Source: Novosphingobium sp. (lineage in GTDB: Bacteria > Pseudomonadota > Alphaproteobacteria > Sphingomonadales > Sphingomonadaceae). Taken from it: a stretch of DNA of 64,000 bases. Where the stretch lies: positions 1 through 64,000 of the forward strand of contig NZ_JAIEPN010000004.1 of assembly GCF_019748365.1 (NCBI RefSeq). The letters run 5' to 3'. The position numbers were made by a program, and so were the translations under genes. Below are positions 35,128 through 43,768 of the stretch, piece by piece. A model generated the notes under the pieces. The model had not been told where the DNA came from, searched no databases, and worked only from the letters and a program-made list of their open reading frames with translations. The stretch's first letter is position 1. Every line of letters starts with the position of its first letter.

Positions 35128-36702
35128 CTAGCGCAGCAGTCCGCCCAGCAATCCGCGAGCGAACCGCCCAAAGGCCGCGCCGCCGATCTGCGTCGCGATC
35201 GTGCCGACTATCGCGCTAGCGCCGGACTCGATCGGCGATGCGCGCGACTTCTTGCCGGTGATCTGCGCCGCGATCACCGATCCGGCGGACGCGGCAATCG
35301 CGCCGACTGCGGCCTTGCCCGCCTTGCCCCACATCGAGGGCGTCTGCCGTGCCGAAGCCTGCTGGGCGGCCGCGCCCTCGGCTTCGATCTGCTGCGCCGC
35401 CGCTGCGGCATCGGCGGCTTTCTGCGCCAGCACTTCCGCTGCGGATTCGCGGTTCACCGCGGCGTCGTACTTCCCGTCGAACGGGCTGACCGACTGGATC
35501 ACCGCGCGTTCCTTGGGCTCGAGCGGCCCCAGCCGCGAGCGCGGCGGCGCCACCAGCGTGCGCTGCACGATCCCCGGCGCGCCATCGGCATCGAGCGTGG
35601 AAACCAGCGCCTCGCCCACCTTGAGTTCGGTAATCACCGTTTCGACATCGAGATCGGGGTTGATGCGGAAGGTCTCAGCCGCCGCGCGGATGGCCTTCTG
35701 GTCGCGCGGGGTGAAGGCGCGCAGCGCGTGCTGCACCCGGTTGCCCAACTGCCCGGCGATCTTCTCGGGAATGTCGATCGGATTCTGCGAGACGAAATAG
35801 ACGCCGACGCCTTTGGAGCGGATCAGGCGCACGACCTGCTCCACCTTGTCGAACAGCGCGGGTGGTGCATCGTCGAACAGCAGGTGCGCCTCGTCGAAGA
35901 AGAACACCAGCTTGGGTTTTTCCGGATCGCCCACTTCGGGCAGCGCCTCGAACAGCTCGCTCAGCAGCCACAGCAGGAATGTGGCGTAAAGCTTGGGGCT
36001 CTGCATCAGTTTCTCGGCGCTGAGCACGTTGACGTACCCGCGTCCCTGCTCGTCGATCTTGATGAAGTCGTTGATTTCGAACGCCGGTTCGCCAAAGAAC
36101 CGGTCCGCGCCCTGGCTTTCGAAGGCGAGCAACTGGCGCTGGATCGTGCCGACGCTGGCCTTGGAAACATTGCCGTACTTCCCGGCAAGCTCGCTCGCAT
36201 TCTCGGCGCAGGCCATCAGCGTGGATTGCAGGTCGGGCAGATCGAGCAGCAGCAGGCCGTTGTCGTCGGCATAGCGGAAGGCGATGTTGAGCACACCTTC
36301 CTGCGTGTCGTTGAGGCCCATCAGCCGTGCCAGCAGCAGCGGGCCCATTTCCGAAATCGTCGTGCGGATGGGATGCCCAGCCTCGCCATAAAGGTCCCAG
36401 AACACCACCGGATTATCGGCATAAGTAAAGGGATCTATGCCCAGCTCCTTGGCGCGGCTCTCGATCTTGTCGGCATGCTTGAACGTCGGGCTGCCGGGCA
36501 TCGCGATACCCGCAAGATCGCCCTTCACGTCGGCCAGGAACACCGGCACGCCGCGCGCGGAAAACTGCTCGGCCATGCCCTGAAGGGTGACAGTCTTGCC
36601 GGTGCCTGTGGCGCCCGCCACAAGTCCATGCCGGTTCGCGCGGTCCAGCCGCAGCACCTGGCGTTCACCGCTTGCACCAAGACCAATGTAGATGTCGTCC
36701 AT
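35128..36702 (-). CDS. HerA-like (DUF853) P-loop ATPase
   Basis: This 524-residue protein belongs to the helicase HerA-like/DUF853 ATPases of the FtsK-HerA superfamily. Walker A is GATGTGKT near residue 30, Walker [13 protein letters not shown] near 275, and the arginine-finger-like [10 protein letters not shown] follows. A C-terminal 100 residues are Ala-rich, with a Gly-rich hydrophobic end ([17 protein letters not shown]) that may bind membrane or self-associate. Bacterial members are poorly characterised; neither a partner nuclease (NurA) nor a defence gene is next to it, so a DNA-repair or translocation role is unproven. Confidence 0.9.
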   Translation of the reverse strand: MDDIYIGLGASGERQVLRLDRANRHGLVAGATGTGKTVTLQGMAEQFSARGVPVFLADVKGDLAGIAMPGSPTFKHADKIESRAKELGIDPFTYADNPVVFWDLYGEAGHPIRTTISEMGPLLLARLMGLNDTQEGVLNIAFRYADDNGLLLLDLPDLQSTLMACAENASELAGKYGNVSKASVGTIQRQLLAFESQGADRFFGEPAFEINDFIKIDEQGRGYVNVLSAEKLMQSPKLYATFLLWLLSELFEALPEVGDPEKPKLVFFFDEAHLLFDDAPPALFDKVEQVVRLIRSKGVGVYFVSQNPIDIPEKIAGQLGNRVQHALRAFTPRDQKAIRAAAETFRINPDLDVETVITELKVGEALVSTLDADGAPGIVQRTLVAPPRSRLGPLEPKERAVIQSVSPFDGKYDAAVNRESAAEVLAQKAADAAAAAQQIEAEGAAAQQASARQTPSMWGKAGKAAVGAIAASAGSVIAAQITGKKSRASPIESGASAIVGTIATQIGGAAFGRFARGLLGGLLR

Positions 36703-36826
36703 ATGCAGTACTTTCGCGCCTCTGCTGGTTTCGTCCTCGTCCCGGATTTCTTGTCCTCCGGAATGCCAGAGTAGGAAAGCGCTTTTTGCATCCGGACCAG
36801 TCCGCCGCTAAAGGCCGCCGACCAGC

Positions 36827-38632
36827 ATGACACAGGCGCCCTTCATCCTGCTCGACGATGCCCGTGAGGAAGGGGCAGGTCCGGCGCGGCTCTACACCGC
36901 GCCGGAGGACATCGTTGTCGCGCGCCGGCCGGACGAAGTGGAAGCCGCGCTCGCCCGCATCGGCGATGCGCCCGGCCATTGGGCGGGGATGATCGCCTAT
37001 GAAGCTGGCCTCGCGCTGGAGCCGCGTCTGGCATCGCGTCTCCCCGCCCGCACCGGCGCGGCGGGCCCGCTCGTCTGGTTCGCGCGCTTCGCCGAAATGC
37101 GCGAGATGAGCGAGGGCGAGGTGCAAAGCTGGCTTGATGCCGCTGCCGGAGGCACCGGGCGGCTTGGCCCGCTCGATCCGCAAGTCTCGCCGGGGGGCTA
37201 TGCTCTGGGCTTCGATCGCCTCAAGTCCGCGATCACGGCGGGCGATATCTATCAGGCGAACTACACGTTCGAACTGGGCGGCGCGTGGGCGGGCGATCCG
37301 CTCGCCATCTACCGCGCGCTGCGTGCCGATGCCCGCTCCGGCTATGGCGCGGTCCTTTGGGACGGTGCGCATTGGCACCTTTCCGTCTCGCCCGAGCTGT
37401 TCTTCACGCTCAACGAAGGCCGCGCCGAAGTCCGCCCGATGAAGGGCACCGCCCCGCGCGGCCGCACGCCGGAGGAAGACGCCGCGTTCAAGGCCGCGCT
37501 CGCCGCCAGCGTCAAGGATCTCGCCGAAAACCTGATGATCGTCGATCTCATGCGCAACGATCTCGCCCGCGTGGCCGAACCGGGCAGCGTGCGCGTGGCT
37601 GAGCCTTTCGCGGTCGAGACATATCCCACCGTCCACCAGATGGTCACGACCGTCCACGCCCGGCTGCAGCCCGGCGCCGATGCGCGCGATCTGTTGCGCG
37701 CGATTTTCCCCTGCGGCTCGATCACCGGCGCGCCCAAGATCCGCGCGATGGAATTGATCGACGAAGTCGAGCGCGATGCCCGCGGTGCCTATTGCGGCGC
37801 CATCGGCCGGATCGACGTGCCCGAGAATCAACAGGCTGGCGAGGCTGCCTTCAATGTGGCAATCCGGACGGTGCGGCTGCTTCCGGACTATCCGGGGGCG
37901 GGCCGGGGGCGCGCCACGATGGGGGTCGGTTCTGCAATCGTTGCGGATTCGGCCGCGCTCGCAGAATGGCGCGAATGCCTGGTGAAAGGGGATGTCTTGC
38001 GTCTGGAGGCCAGCAGCGCCGATCTGATCGAGACGATGGCGTTCGATCCGGCCCAGGGCATCACGCTGCTCGAACTCCACCTCGAACGCATGAAGGCGAG
38101 CGCTGCGGAGCTCGGCTTCGAATTCGATCGCCACGCGCTGCGCAATGCGATCCACGTGCTCTGCTTTGATCTTGATGCGCCCTCGCGCGTGCGGCTCGTT
38201 GTCTCGCGAAGCGGCGCCCATGCGCTCGATGCGTCCCCGATGCCGCCTGCGCTCCCCGATCCCGCGATCTGCGCTGTCCTGCCGTTGCCGGTTGCCGAAG
38301 GCGACTGGCGTCTGCGCCACAAGACGAGCGACCGCCATTTCTACGAAGACGCCTTGCGCGCCGCCAAAGCCGCCGGAGCGCACGAGGCGCTGCTGCTGCG
38401 CGATGATGGCCGCCTCACCGAAGGCAGCTTCACCAACATCTTCGTGCCGCGCGGCGACGTGCTGGTGACGCCGCCCGCCGCGCTCGGCCTGCTCCCCGGC
38501 GTCCTGCGCCGCAGCCTCCTTGAAAGCGGCCGCGCGGTCGAAGGCGACGTGACCATGGACGATCTCGAACCCGGCTTCTTCATCGGCAACGCCTTGCGCG
38601 GCCTCATGCCCGCAAAGCTGCTCGGCGCATGA
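36827..38632 (+). CDS. pabBC: Fused aminodeoxychorismate synthase component I (PabB) and aminodeoxychorismate lyase (PabC)
   Basis: The 601-residue protein covers two steps of p-aminobenzoate formation for folate. Residues 1 to about 380 are a chorismate-binding PabB domain with the covalent-catalysis motif MKGTAPRG, GSITGAPKIRAMELID and a final ATMGVGSAIVADS. Residues from about 400 are a fold-IV PLP lyase with the catalytic Lys in LRHKTSDRHFYED near residue 503 and the C-terminal LTEGSFTNIF. The usual N-terminal PabB subdomain is short. The stop overlaps the aminotransferase start (ATGA), so the four genes 36827-40861 are one coupled unit. Confidence 0.95.
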   Translation: MTQAPFILLDDAREEGAGPARLYTAPEDIVVARRPDEVEAALARIGDAPGHWAGMIAYEAGLALEPRLASRLPARTGAAGPLVWFARFAEMREMSEGEVQSWLDAAAGGTGRLGPLDPQVSPGGYALGFDRLKSAITAGDIYQANYTFELGGAWAGDPLAIYRALRADARSGYGAVLWDGAHWHLSVSPELFFTLNEGRAEVRPMKGTAPRGRTPEEDAAFKAALAASVKDLAENLMIVDLMRNDLARVAEPGSVRVAEPFAVETYPTVHQMVTTVHARLQPGADARDLLRAIFPCGSITGAPKIRAMELIDEVERDARGAYCGAIGRIDVPENQQAGEAAFNVAIRTVRLLPDYPGAGRGRATMGVGSAIVADSAALAEWRECLVKGDVLRLEASSADLIETMAFDPAQGITLLELHLERMKASAAELGFEFDRHALRNAIHVLCFDLDAPSRVRLVVSRSGAHALDASPMPPALPDPAICAVLPLPVAEGDWRLRHKTSDRHFYEDALRAAKAAGAHEALLLRDDGRLTEGSFTNIFVPRGDVLVTPPAALGLLPGVLRRSLLESGRAVEGDVTMDDLEPGFFIGNALRGLMPAKLLGA

Positions 38633-39804
38633 GCGAACCGCACTACAGCGCGGCGCTCAGCCGCATTGCCGCCTCGCGCACCACGGTGATGACCGACCGC
38701 GCCATCGCGCTGAGGGCGGAAGGTCGCGATATCATCTCGCTTTCGGTGGGCGAGCCCGATTTCCCCACGCCGCCGCACGTGATCGAAGCCGCCAAGGCCG
38801 CGCTCGATGCGGGCGATACGCGCTACACCGCCGTCCCCGGCACCGCCACCTTGCGCGAAGCCGCCGCGCTCCACTTCGCCCGCGATCTCGGCATTGAGGT
38901 TCCGCCCGCGCAAGTCATCGTCAGCGCGGGCGGCAAGCAGGCGATCTTCCTCGCGATCGCCGCCACCGCCGGCCCGGGTGACGAAGTTCTGATCCCCGCG
39001 CCGTGGTGGGTCAGCTACCCCGAAATCGTCCGCTTTGCAGGCGCCGAACCGGTCGCGATCCCCGCCACGCCCGCCACCGGCTACCGCATCAGCGCCGATC
39101 AGCTTGCCGCCGCGATCACGCCGCGCACGCGCTGGCTCCTCCTCAACAGCCCCGGCAACCCGACCGGCGCGGTCTATTCCGCCGAAGACCTCGCCGCGAT
39201 GGGCGAAGTGCTACGCCGCCACCCCCAGGTGCTCGTCCTCAGCGACGATATCTACGCCCCGCTGCGCTATGGCGAAGGCGCCCATGCCACGCTCGCCGTG
39301 GTCTGCCCTGATCTTGCGGACCGCGTGCTCACCGTCTCCGGCGTCTCCAAAAGCCACGCAATGACCGGTTTCCGCATCGGCGTCTCCGCTGGCCCGCAAT
39401 GGCTGATCGGCGCGATGGCCAAGCTGCAGTCGCACGCTTCAGGCAATCCCTGCTCGATCAGTCAGGCCGCTGCCGTGGCCGCTTTCACCGGCCCGCAGGC
39501 GTTCCTCCTCGATTGGCGTGAGCGCTTTCGCGTGCGGCGCGATGCCGCTGTCGCCGCGCTCAATGACGTGCCCGGCCTCTCCACCCCCGTGCCCGATGGC
39601 GCTTTCTACTGCCTCGTCGATGCCGGCCCGCTGATGGCGCGGTTCGGCGAGGACGAGGCGCTCGCGCTCCACCTCCTCGACCACGGCGTCGCAGTCGTCG
39701 CGGCCTCCGCGTTCGGCGGGCAAGACGGTTTCCGGATCAGCTTTGCGGCAGACGATGCCCGCCTTGCCGAAGCCCTTTCCCGCATCGCCAAGGCTCTTCA
39801 ATGA
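38629..39804 (+). CDS. Fold-type I aminotransferase (aspartate aminotransferase family)
   Basis: The 391-residue PLP enzyme has the family's SVGEPDFPTPPHVIEAA start, the cofactor-contact region VIVSAGGKQAIF near residue 103, WLLLNSPGNPTGAVY near 168 and the Schiff-base Lys in VSGVSKSHAMTGFRIG near 240. It transfers amino groups between aspartate/aromatic amino acids and keto acids; the exact substrate is unclear. Its ATG overlaps the pabBC stop and its stop overlaps the pseudouridine synthase start, both by four bases. Confidence 0.92.
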   Translation: MSEPHYSAALSRIAASRTTVMTDRAIALRAEGRDIISLSVGEPDFPTPPHVIEAAKAALDAGDTRYTAVPGTATLREAAALHFARDLGIEVPPAQVIVSAGGKQAIFLAIAATAGPGDEVLIPAPWWVSYPEIVRFAGAEPVAIPATPATGYRISADQLAAAITPRTRWLLLNSPGNPTGAVYSAEDLAAMGEVLRRHPQVLVLSDDIYAPLRYGEGAHATLAVVCPDLADRVLTVSGVSKSHAMTGFRIGVSAGPQWLIGAMAKLQSHASGNPCSISQAAAVAAFTGPQAFLLDWRERFRVRRDAAVAALNDVPGLSTPVPDGAFYCLVDAGPLMARFGEDEALALHLLDHGVAVVAASAFGGQDGFRISFAADDARLAEALSRIAKALQ

Positions 39805-40466
39805 CCAAGCTTCCCATCCTGTTCGAGGACGCCGAAGCGCTCGTCATCGACAAGCTTGCGGGCCTCCCCATCGACCCGCCGCGCGCTGGTGGCACCAGCC
39901 TCGAAAACTACCTCGATGCCCTGCGTCTCGGCTTCCAGCGCCTGCCGCTGGCGGTCCACCGGCTCGATCAGGATACTTCGGGCTGCTTGCTGCTCGCGCG
40001 CAATGCCAAGGCGCACCGGCGCTTTGCCGCCGCGTTCGAGGCGCGGCAGGTGGAGAAAGTCTATCTCGGCGTCGTCGCCGGGCCGGTCGCGGAGGATGAG
40101 GGCACCATTTCGCTCAATCTCTCCAAGATCAGCAGCGCCGAGAAAGGCTGGCGGATGATCCCCGCGCGCGCGGGCAAGCCTGCCGTCACGCATTGGCGGG
40201 TGGTGACCCGCAAGGAGGGGATGACCCTCGTCGAGTTCCGCCCCGAGACCGGGCGCACCCACCAGATCCGCATCCATGCGCTGGCCGGCCTTGGCGCCGC
40301 GCTGCTCGGCGATCCGGTCTATGGCAGCGGAGAAGGCGCCCGCCGGACCATGCTCCATGCGGCCGCGCTCACCGTGCCGCGCGAAGGCAAGGCGCCGATT
40401 GCCGCCACCGCGCCATTGCCTGCCGATTTCGCGGCTCTCGGGTTCTCATGTCCACCGACGATCTGA
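39801..40466 (+). CDS. RluA-family RNA pseudouridine synthase
   Basis: The 221-residue protein isomerises uridine in RNA. The RluA signature with the catalytic Asp reads LAVHRLDQDTSGCLLLARN near residue 52, and the C-terminal GRTHQIRIHALAGLG and GDPVYG are present. Without an S4 domain it is a small single-domain member, like RluA/TruC types, and the target base cannot be named. It overlaps the aminotransferase by four bases and arfB by 19 bases. Confidence 0.94.
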   Translation: MTKLPILFEDAEALVIDKLAGLPIDPPRAGGTSLENYLDALRLGFQRLPLAVHRLDQDTSGCLLLARNAKAHRRFAAAFEARQVEKVYLGVVAGPVAEDEGTISLNLSKISSAEKGWRMIPARAGKPAVTHWRVVTRKEGMTLVEFRPETGRTHQIRIHALAGLGAALLGDPVYGSGEGARRTMLHAAALTVPREGKAPIAATAPLPADFAALGFSCPPTI

Positions 40467-40861
40467 TCGCCCGCGCCCTGGGCCTGATCGAGGAGAGCTT
40501 CATCGCCTCGGCCGGCCCCGGCGGCCAGAACGTCAACAAGGTGGCGACGGCGGTGCAGATCCGCCTCGATGTCTTTGCGCTGCGGCTCGAACCGCAGGTG
40601 TTCCATCGGCTGAAGGAACTCGCCGGAAGCAAGATGACCGCGCGCGGCGAGATCGTGATGACCGCGCGCAGCTACCGCACGCAGGAGCAGAACCGCGAGG
40701 ATGCGAGGGCCCGCCTCGCCGATCTGCTGCGCGAAGCGGCGACACTCCCCGCCCGCCGCGCCAAGACCCGCCTCAACCGCGTGGGCAAGACCGAACGTCT
40801 GGCAGGCAAGAAGAACCGCAGCGCGATCAAGGCCGGCCGCGGCAAGGTGCGGCTGGACTGA
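40448..40861 (+). CDS. arfB: Alternative ribosome-rescue factor ArfB (YaeJ)
   Basis: ArfB hydrolyses peptidyl-tRNA on ribosomes stalled without a stop codon. The 137-residue protein has the catalytic motif in SAGPGGQNVNKVATAV (Gly-Gly-Gln near residue 27), and a basic C-terminal tail (KTERLAGKKNRSAIKAGRG) that enters the empty mRNA channel, which distinguishes it from release factors. ATG 40448 lies within the end of the pseudouridine synthase gene. It ends the four-gene unit. Confidence 0.95.
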   Translation: MSTDDLIARALGLIEESFIASAGPGGQNVNKVATAVQIRLDVFALRLEPQVFHRLKELAGSKMTARGEIVMTARSYRTQEQNREDARARLADLLREAATLPARRAKTRLNRVGKTERLAGKKNRSAIKAGRGKVRLD

Positions 40862-40932
40862 CGCTCCTTCGCCGCCGTCCTGTCCCAACCCCCGTCATTT
40901 CCGCCCAAACTCCGTCATTCCAGCCCCACCTT

Positions 40933-41020
40933 CGTCATTCCCGCGCAGGCGGGAATCCAGGGCCAGCCGACCGACCTATGCGCAAACGCGCTCTGGCCCC
41001 CCGCCTGCGCGGGGGTGACG
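40933..41020. repeat. Interspersed inverted repeat pair (CGTCATTCCCGC family)
   Basis: Unit 40933-40960 (CGTCATTCCCGCGCAGGCGGGAATCCAG type, itself a hairpin) faces an inverted, slightly diverged copy at 40993-41020. CGTCATT stubs also precede at about 40902 and 40911. The same unit recurs at 47595-47622. It is a REP-like element in the 200-base gap after arfB, and no gene is seen there. Confidence 0.75.
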
Positions 41021-41061
41021 AAGAAGGATGGGCCGATTCGGTCGGTGAAAGTCCGTCTGGA

Positions 41062-41319
41062 TTAGGGCTTCGCGCTCGCGTCGCTCGCCGCCTCGGAAGC
41101 CGGAATCGTCGCCAGATCCGCTGGCACCGTCGCATCCACCAGCGGCGGGGCAGGGCGCTTTTCCAGCATTCCCGCCGCCTCGTCGAGCGCGCGGGCTTCG
41201 CCGACCGTCACGCCGCCGGGCCCCGGGTCGGTGTCCTGCTGACAGCCGCCAAGGCACAGAGCGGCGGGGAGCAGCGCCGCCGCGGCAAGCGCCGTGCGCA
41301 TGCTCCCCATGCCGGTCAT
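41062..41319 (-). CDS. Small lipoprotein of unknown function
   Basis: The 85-residue product has a hydrophobic stretch and lipobox CLGGC near residues 22-26, after which it would be lipidated. The mature 60 residues are acidic and low in complexity, with no recognised domain. Its ATG overlaps the stop of the upstream lipoprotein as TAATG, so the pair is translated together. Function is unknown; structural envelope roles are typical for such short lipoproteins. Confidence 0.6.
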   Translation of the reverse strand: MTGMGSMRTALAAAALLPAALCLGGCQQDTDPGPGGVTVGEARALDEAAGMLEKRPAPPLVDATVPADLATIPASEAASDASAKP

Positions 41320-41633
41320 TACTGCGGCTTCTGCTGCGATTCTTCCGCAGCGGCAGCCGCCGCAGCCTTGGCTTCCTCGGCAGCCGAAACCGCGCTGTCC
41401 GCAGCGCTCTTGGCAGCATCTTCGGCGCTGAGTGCGGCCTGCGAGGCATCGGCGGCAGGCGCCGGGGCTGCCGCCGAAGGCTCGGCCGAAGGCAGTTCAT
41501 CCGCGGGCATCTCGACGTTGTCGGCAGTGGCGCCGGCCGAGGCATCATCGGTCTTGCCGCAGGCGCTCAGCGCGAAGGCGGCCGCGCAGGCCAGCACAGT
41601 GGCGAGGCGCTTGATCTCACTGGTCTTGGTCAT
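41319..41633 (-). CDS. Small Ala-rich lipoprotein
   Basis: The 104-residue product has a signal peptide and lipobox ALSAC near residues 21-25. The mature part is extremely rich in Ala, Ser and Glu (for example AALSAEDAAKSAADSAVS) and predicts one long helix or coiled coil, so it may act as a spacer or Lpp-like tether in the envelope. It is the first gene of a two-lipoprotein unit, divergent from the SahR-like gene. Confidence 0.65.
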   Translation of the reverse strand: MTKTSEIKRLATVLACAAAFALSACGKTDDASAGATADNVEMPADELPSAEPSAAAPAPAADASQAALSAEDAAKSAADSAVSAAEEAKAAAAAAAEESQQKPQ

Positions 41634-41767
41634 GATAGTCCCTCAGGCTGATCGGTATGGTCTGTCTTGCGGCACCGGGCCGCATTGCCTGGGCGTTCTA
41701 GTGCGCCCTCCCGGCCATGGCAAATCTCAAACCGCCAGCCTGCAGCGTTATCCGACTGTTATACGAC

Positions 41768-41816
41768 ATAAGGAATTCCTTATATGGCTTGCATCATATA
41801 AAGAAGTCTTTATATG
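41768..41816. promoter_or_regulatory. Two palindromic operators before the methionine genes
   Basis: ATAAGGAATTCCTTAT (41768-41783) is a perfect 16-base palindrome. CATATAAAGA-AG-TCTTTATATG (41795-41816) has perfect 10-base arms. The centres are 30 bases apart, on one face of the helix. The second contains a TATAAA hexamer and covers the first candidate ATG (41814). Similar ATATAAAGA-type palindromes are the sites expected for SahR. Confidence 0.7.
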
Positions 41817-41825
41817 CCTCTTGTG

Positions 41826-42830
41826 ATGCTCGTCCTCGAAACCCTCCGCGCTCTTGCCGATCCGACCCGGCTTCGCATCATGCGGCTTCTCGCCAGCATG
41901 GAGCTCGCGGTGGGAGAGCTTGCGCAAGTGCTCGGCCAAAGCCAGCCCCGCGTCTCGCGCCACATCAAGATCCTTTGCGATGCCGGCCTTGCCGAGCGCC
42001 GCCGCGAAGGTGGCTGGGTGTTTCTGCGCGCGGCGGTGAGCGAGACCGGCGCGCCCGATGCGCTCGGCACCGCGCTTGCCCGCGTGCTCGTCAGTGCCGA
42101 GACCGATGATGCCGCTTTCGGGGCGCAATGCGCCGAAGATCGCCAGCACCTCGGCGTGATCCGCTCCGCGCGTGAAGCCAGCGCGGCGGACTATTTCGCC
42201 CGTCACGCCGCGGAATGGGACGAACTGCGCAGCCTCCATATCGCCGATGGCCCGGTCGAAGCTGCGCTTGGTGAGATGCTGTCCGGCCAGATCGGCCGCT
42301 TGCTCGATGTCGGCACCGGCACGGGCCGCATTGCCGAACTCTTCGCCGCGCGCGCACAGCATGTCACCGCGCTCGACAAGAGCCCGGAAATGCTGCGTCT
42401 CGCGCGCACCCGGCTGCAGCATCTGCCCGCCGGGCACGTCAGCCTCGTCCAGGGCGATTTCGCACAGCTGCCCTTCCCGGACGCCGGAATCGACGGGGGT
42501 TTCGATACCGTACTGTTCCATCAGGTCCTGCACTATGCGCTCGCACCGCAGGCGGTTCTGGCAGAGGCCGCGCGCGTCACTGCGCCGGGTGGCCGCGTTG
42601 TGATCGTCGATTTCGCACCGCACGAGCGCGAGGAACTGCGCACCGCGCATGCCCATGCCCGCCTCGGTTTTTCCGATGCGCAAGTGGCCGCGCTGCTCAC
42701 TGCTGCCGGGTTTGATCCGGCTGGCGACCGCGCGCTTCCGGGGCACGAGCTCATCGTCAAGATCTGGACCGGCGTGCGCCGCGAGGGCCGCGCTTCCGTA
42801 ACCGAGTTTCCAAGACTGGCAGCACAATGA
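41826..42830 (+). CDS. ArsR-type regulator fused to a SAM-dependent methyltransferase-like domain (SahR-like)
   Basis: The 334-residue protein joins an ArsR winged helix (ETLRALADPTRLRIMRLLAS and LGQSQPRVSRHIKILCDAGL) to a class I methyltransferase fold with motif I LLDVGTGTGRIAELFA near residue 155 and VIVDFAPHE in the second half. SahR-type regulators of this architecture sense S-adenosylhomocysteine and control the methionine cycle. Directly downstream, overlapping by four bases, are metF and metH, which fits that role. The ArsR metal-binding ELCVCDL motif is absent. ATG 41826 is chosen because the earlier ATG 41814 lies inside the operator; it is still possible. Whether the methyltransferase domain is catalytic is unknown. 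Confidence 0.85.
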   Translation: MLVLETLRALADPTRLRIMRLLASMELAVGELAQVLGQSQPRVSRHIKILCDAGLAERRREGGWVFLRAAVSETGAPDALGTALARVLVSAETDDAAFGAQCAEDRQHLGVIRSAREASAADYFARHAAEWDELRSLHIADGPVEAALGEMLSGQIGRLLDVGTGTGRIAELFAARAQHVTALDKSPEMLRLARTRLQHLPAGHVSLVQGDFAQLPFPDAGIDGGFDTVLFHQVLHYALAPQAVLAEAARVTAPGGRVVIVDFAPHEREELRTAHAHARLGFSDAQVAALLTAAGFDPAGDRALPGHELIVKIWTGVRREGRASVTEFPRLAAQ

Positions 42831-43768
42831 CCACAACCTTCGATCAACTGCGTGAAGCCCGCACCGCACTCGATACCCCGCTCTTCGCCGGGCTTCCGGG
42901 CGATATCCGGGTCAGTTTCGAATTCTTCCCGCCGCGCACCGATCCGCTGATGGAGCAGCTGTGGGATGTCGTCACGACGCTCGCCCCGCTGCGCCCCAGC
43001 TTCGTCTCGGTCACGTATGGCGCGGGCGGCTCGACGCGGGATCGCACCCACGGCACCGTCGCCCGCATCATCAAGGAAGCGCGCCTCCCTGCTGCTGCCC
43101 ACCTCACTTGCGTCGAGGCGAGCAAGGCGGAAATCCGCGAAGTGGCGGAAAGCTACTGGGAAGCGGGCGTGCGCCACATCGTCGCGCTGCGCGGCGACAT
43201 GGGCGCGCCGGGCGTGCCGTTCACCCCGCACCCCGATGGCTATGCCAATGCGGCAGAGCTTGTCGCGGGCCTGAAGCAGATCGCCCCGTTCGAAATCTCG
43301 GTCGCCGCCTATCCCGAAAGCCACCCGGATTCGCCCAGCGTTGAAGCGGATGTCGACAACCTCAAGCGCAAGCTTGATGCCGGGGCCACCCGCGCGATCA
43401 GCCAGTTCTTCTTCGAGCCGGAAACCTTCTTCCGCTTCCGCGACCGGCTTGCCGCCGCCGGGATCACCGCGCCGGTGCTACCAGGCATCCTCCCCGTCTC
43501 CAACGTCGCGCAGACGCGCAAGTTCGCCGCGGCCTGCGGGGCGCACATCCCGGCGTGGATGGATGGCCTGTTCGAAGGGCTCGATCATCACCCGTCCTCG
43601 CGCCAGCTCGTCGCCGCCACCGTCTGCGCCGAATTCTGCCGCCGCCTCTATGCGGGCGGTGTGCGCGATTTCCACTTCTACACCCTGAACCGCGCCGAGC
43701 TGTCCTACGCGATCTGCCACCTGCTCGGCCTGCGCCCCGAACGCGCCCCGCTGGAGCAAGCTGCATGA
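42827..43768 (+). CDS. metF: 5,10-methylenetetrahydrofolate reductase
   Basis: MetF reduces methylene-THF to methyl-THF, the methyl donor of methionine synthase. The 313-residue flavoprotein has the N-terminal VSFEFFPPRTDPL strand with the catalytic Glu, SVTYGAGGSTRD, HLTCVEASKAEIREV, VALRGDM and the FFFEPETFFRFRDR segment. It overlaps the regulator by four bases (ATGA) and its stop overlaps the metH1 start in the same way. Confidence 0.97.
   Translation: MTTTFDQLREARTALDTPLFAGLPGDIRVSFEFFPPRTDPLMEQLWDVVTTLAPLRPSFVSVTYGAGGSTRDRTHGTVARIIKEARLPAAAHLTCVEASKAEIREVAESYWEAGVRHIVALRGDMGAPGVPFTPHPDGYANAAELVAGLKQIAPFEISVAAYPESHPDSPSVEADVDNLKRKLDAGATRAISQFFFEPETFFRFRDRLAAAGITAPVLPGILPVSNVAQTRKFAAACGAHIPAWMDGLFEGLDHHPSSRQLVAATVCAEFCRRLYAGGVRDFHFYTLNRAELSYAICHLLGLRPERAPLEQAA

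Noticed and set aside
41634..41767. SAM riboswitch upstream of the met genes
   Set aside because: No conserved SAM-II or SAM-I core or terminator was seen; the palindromes explain regulation better.
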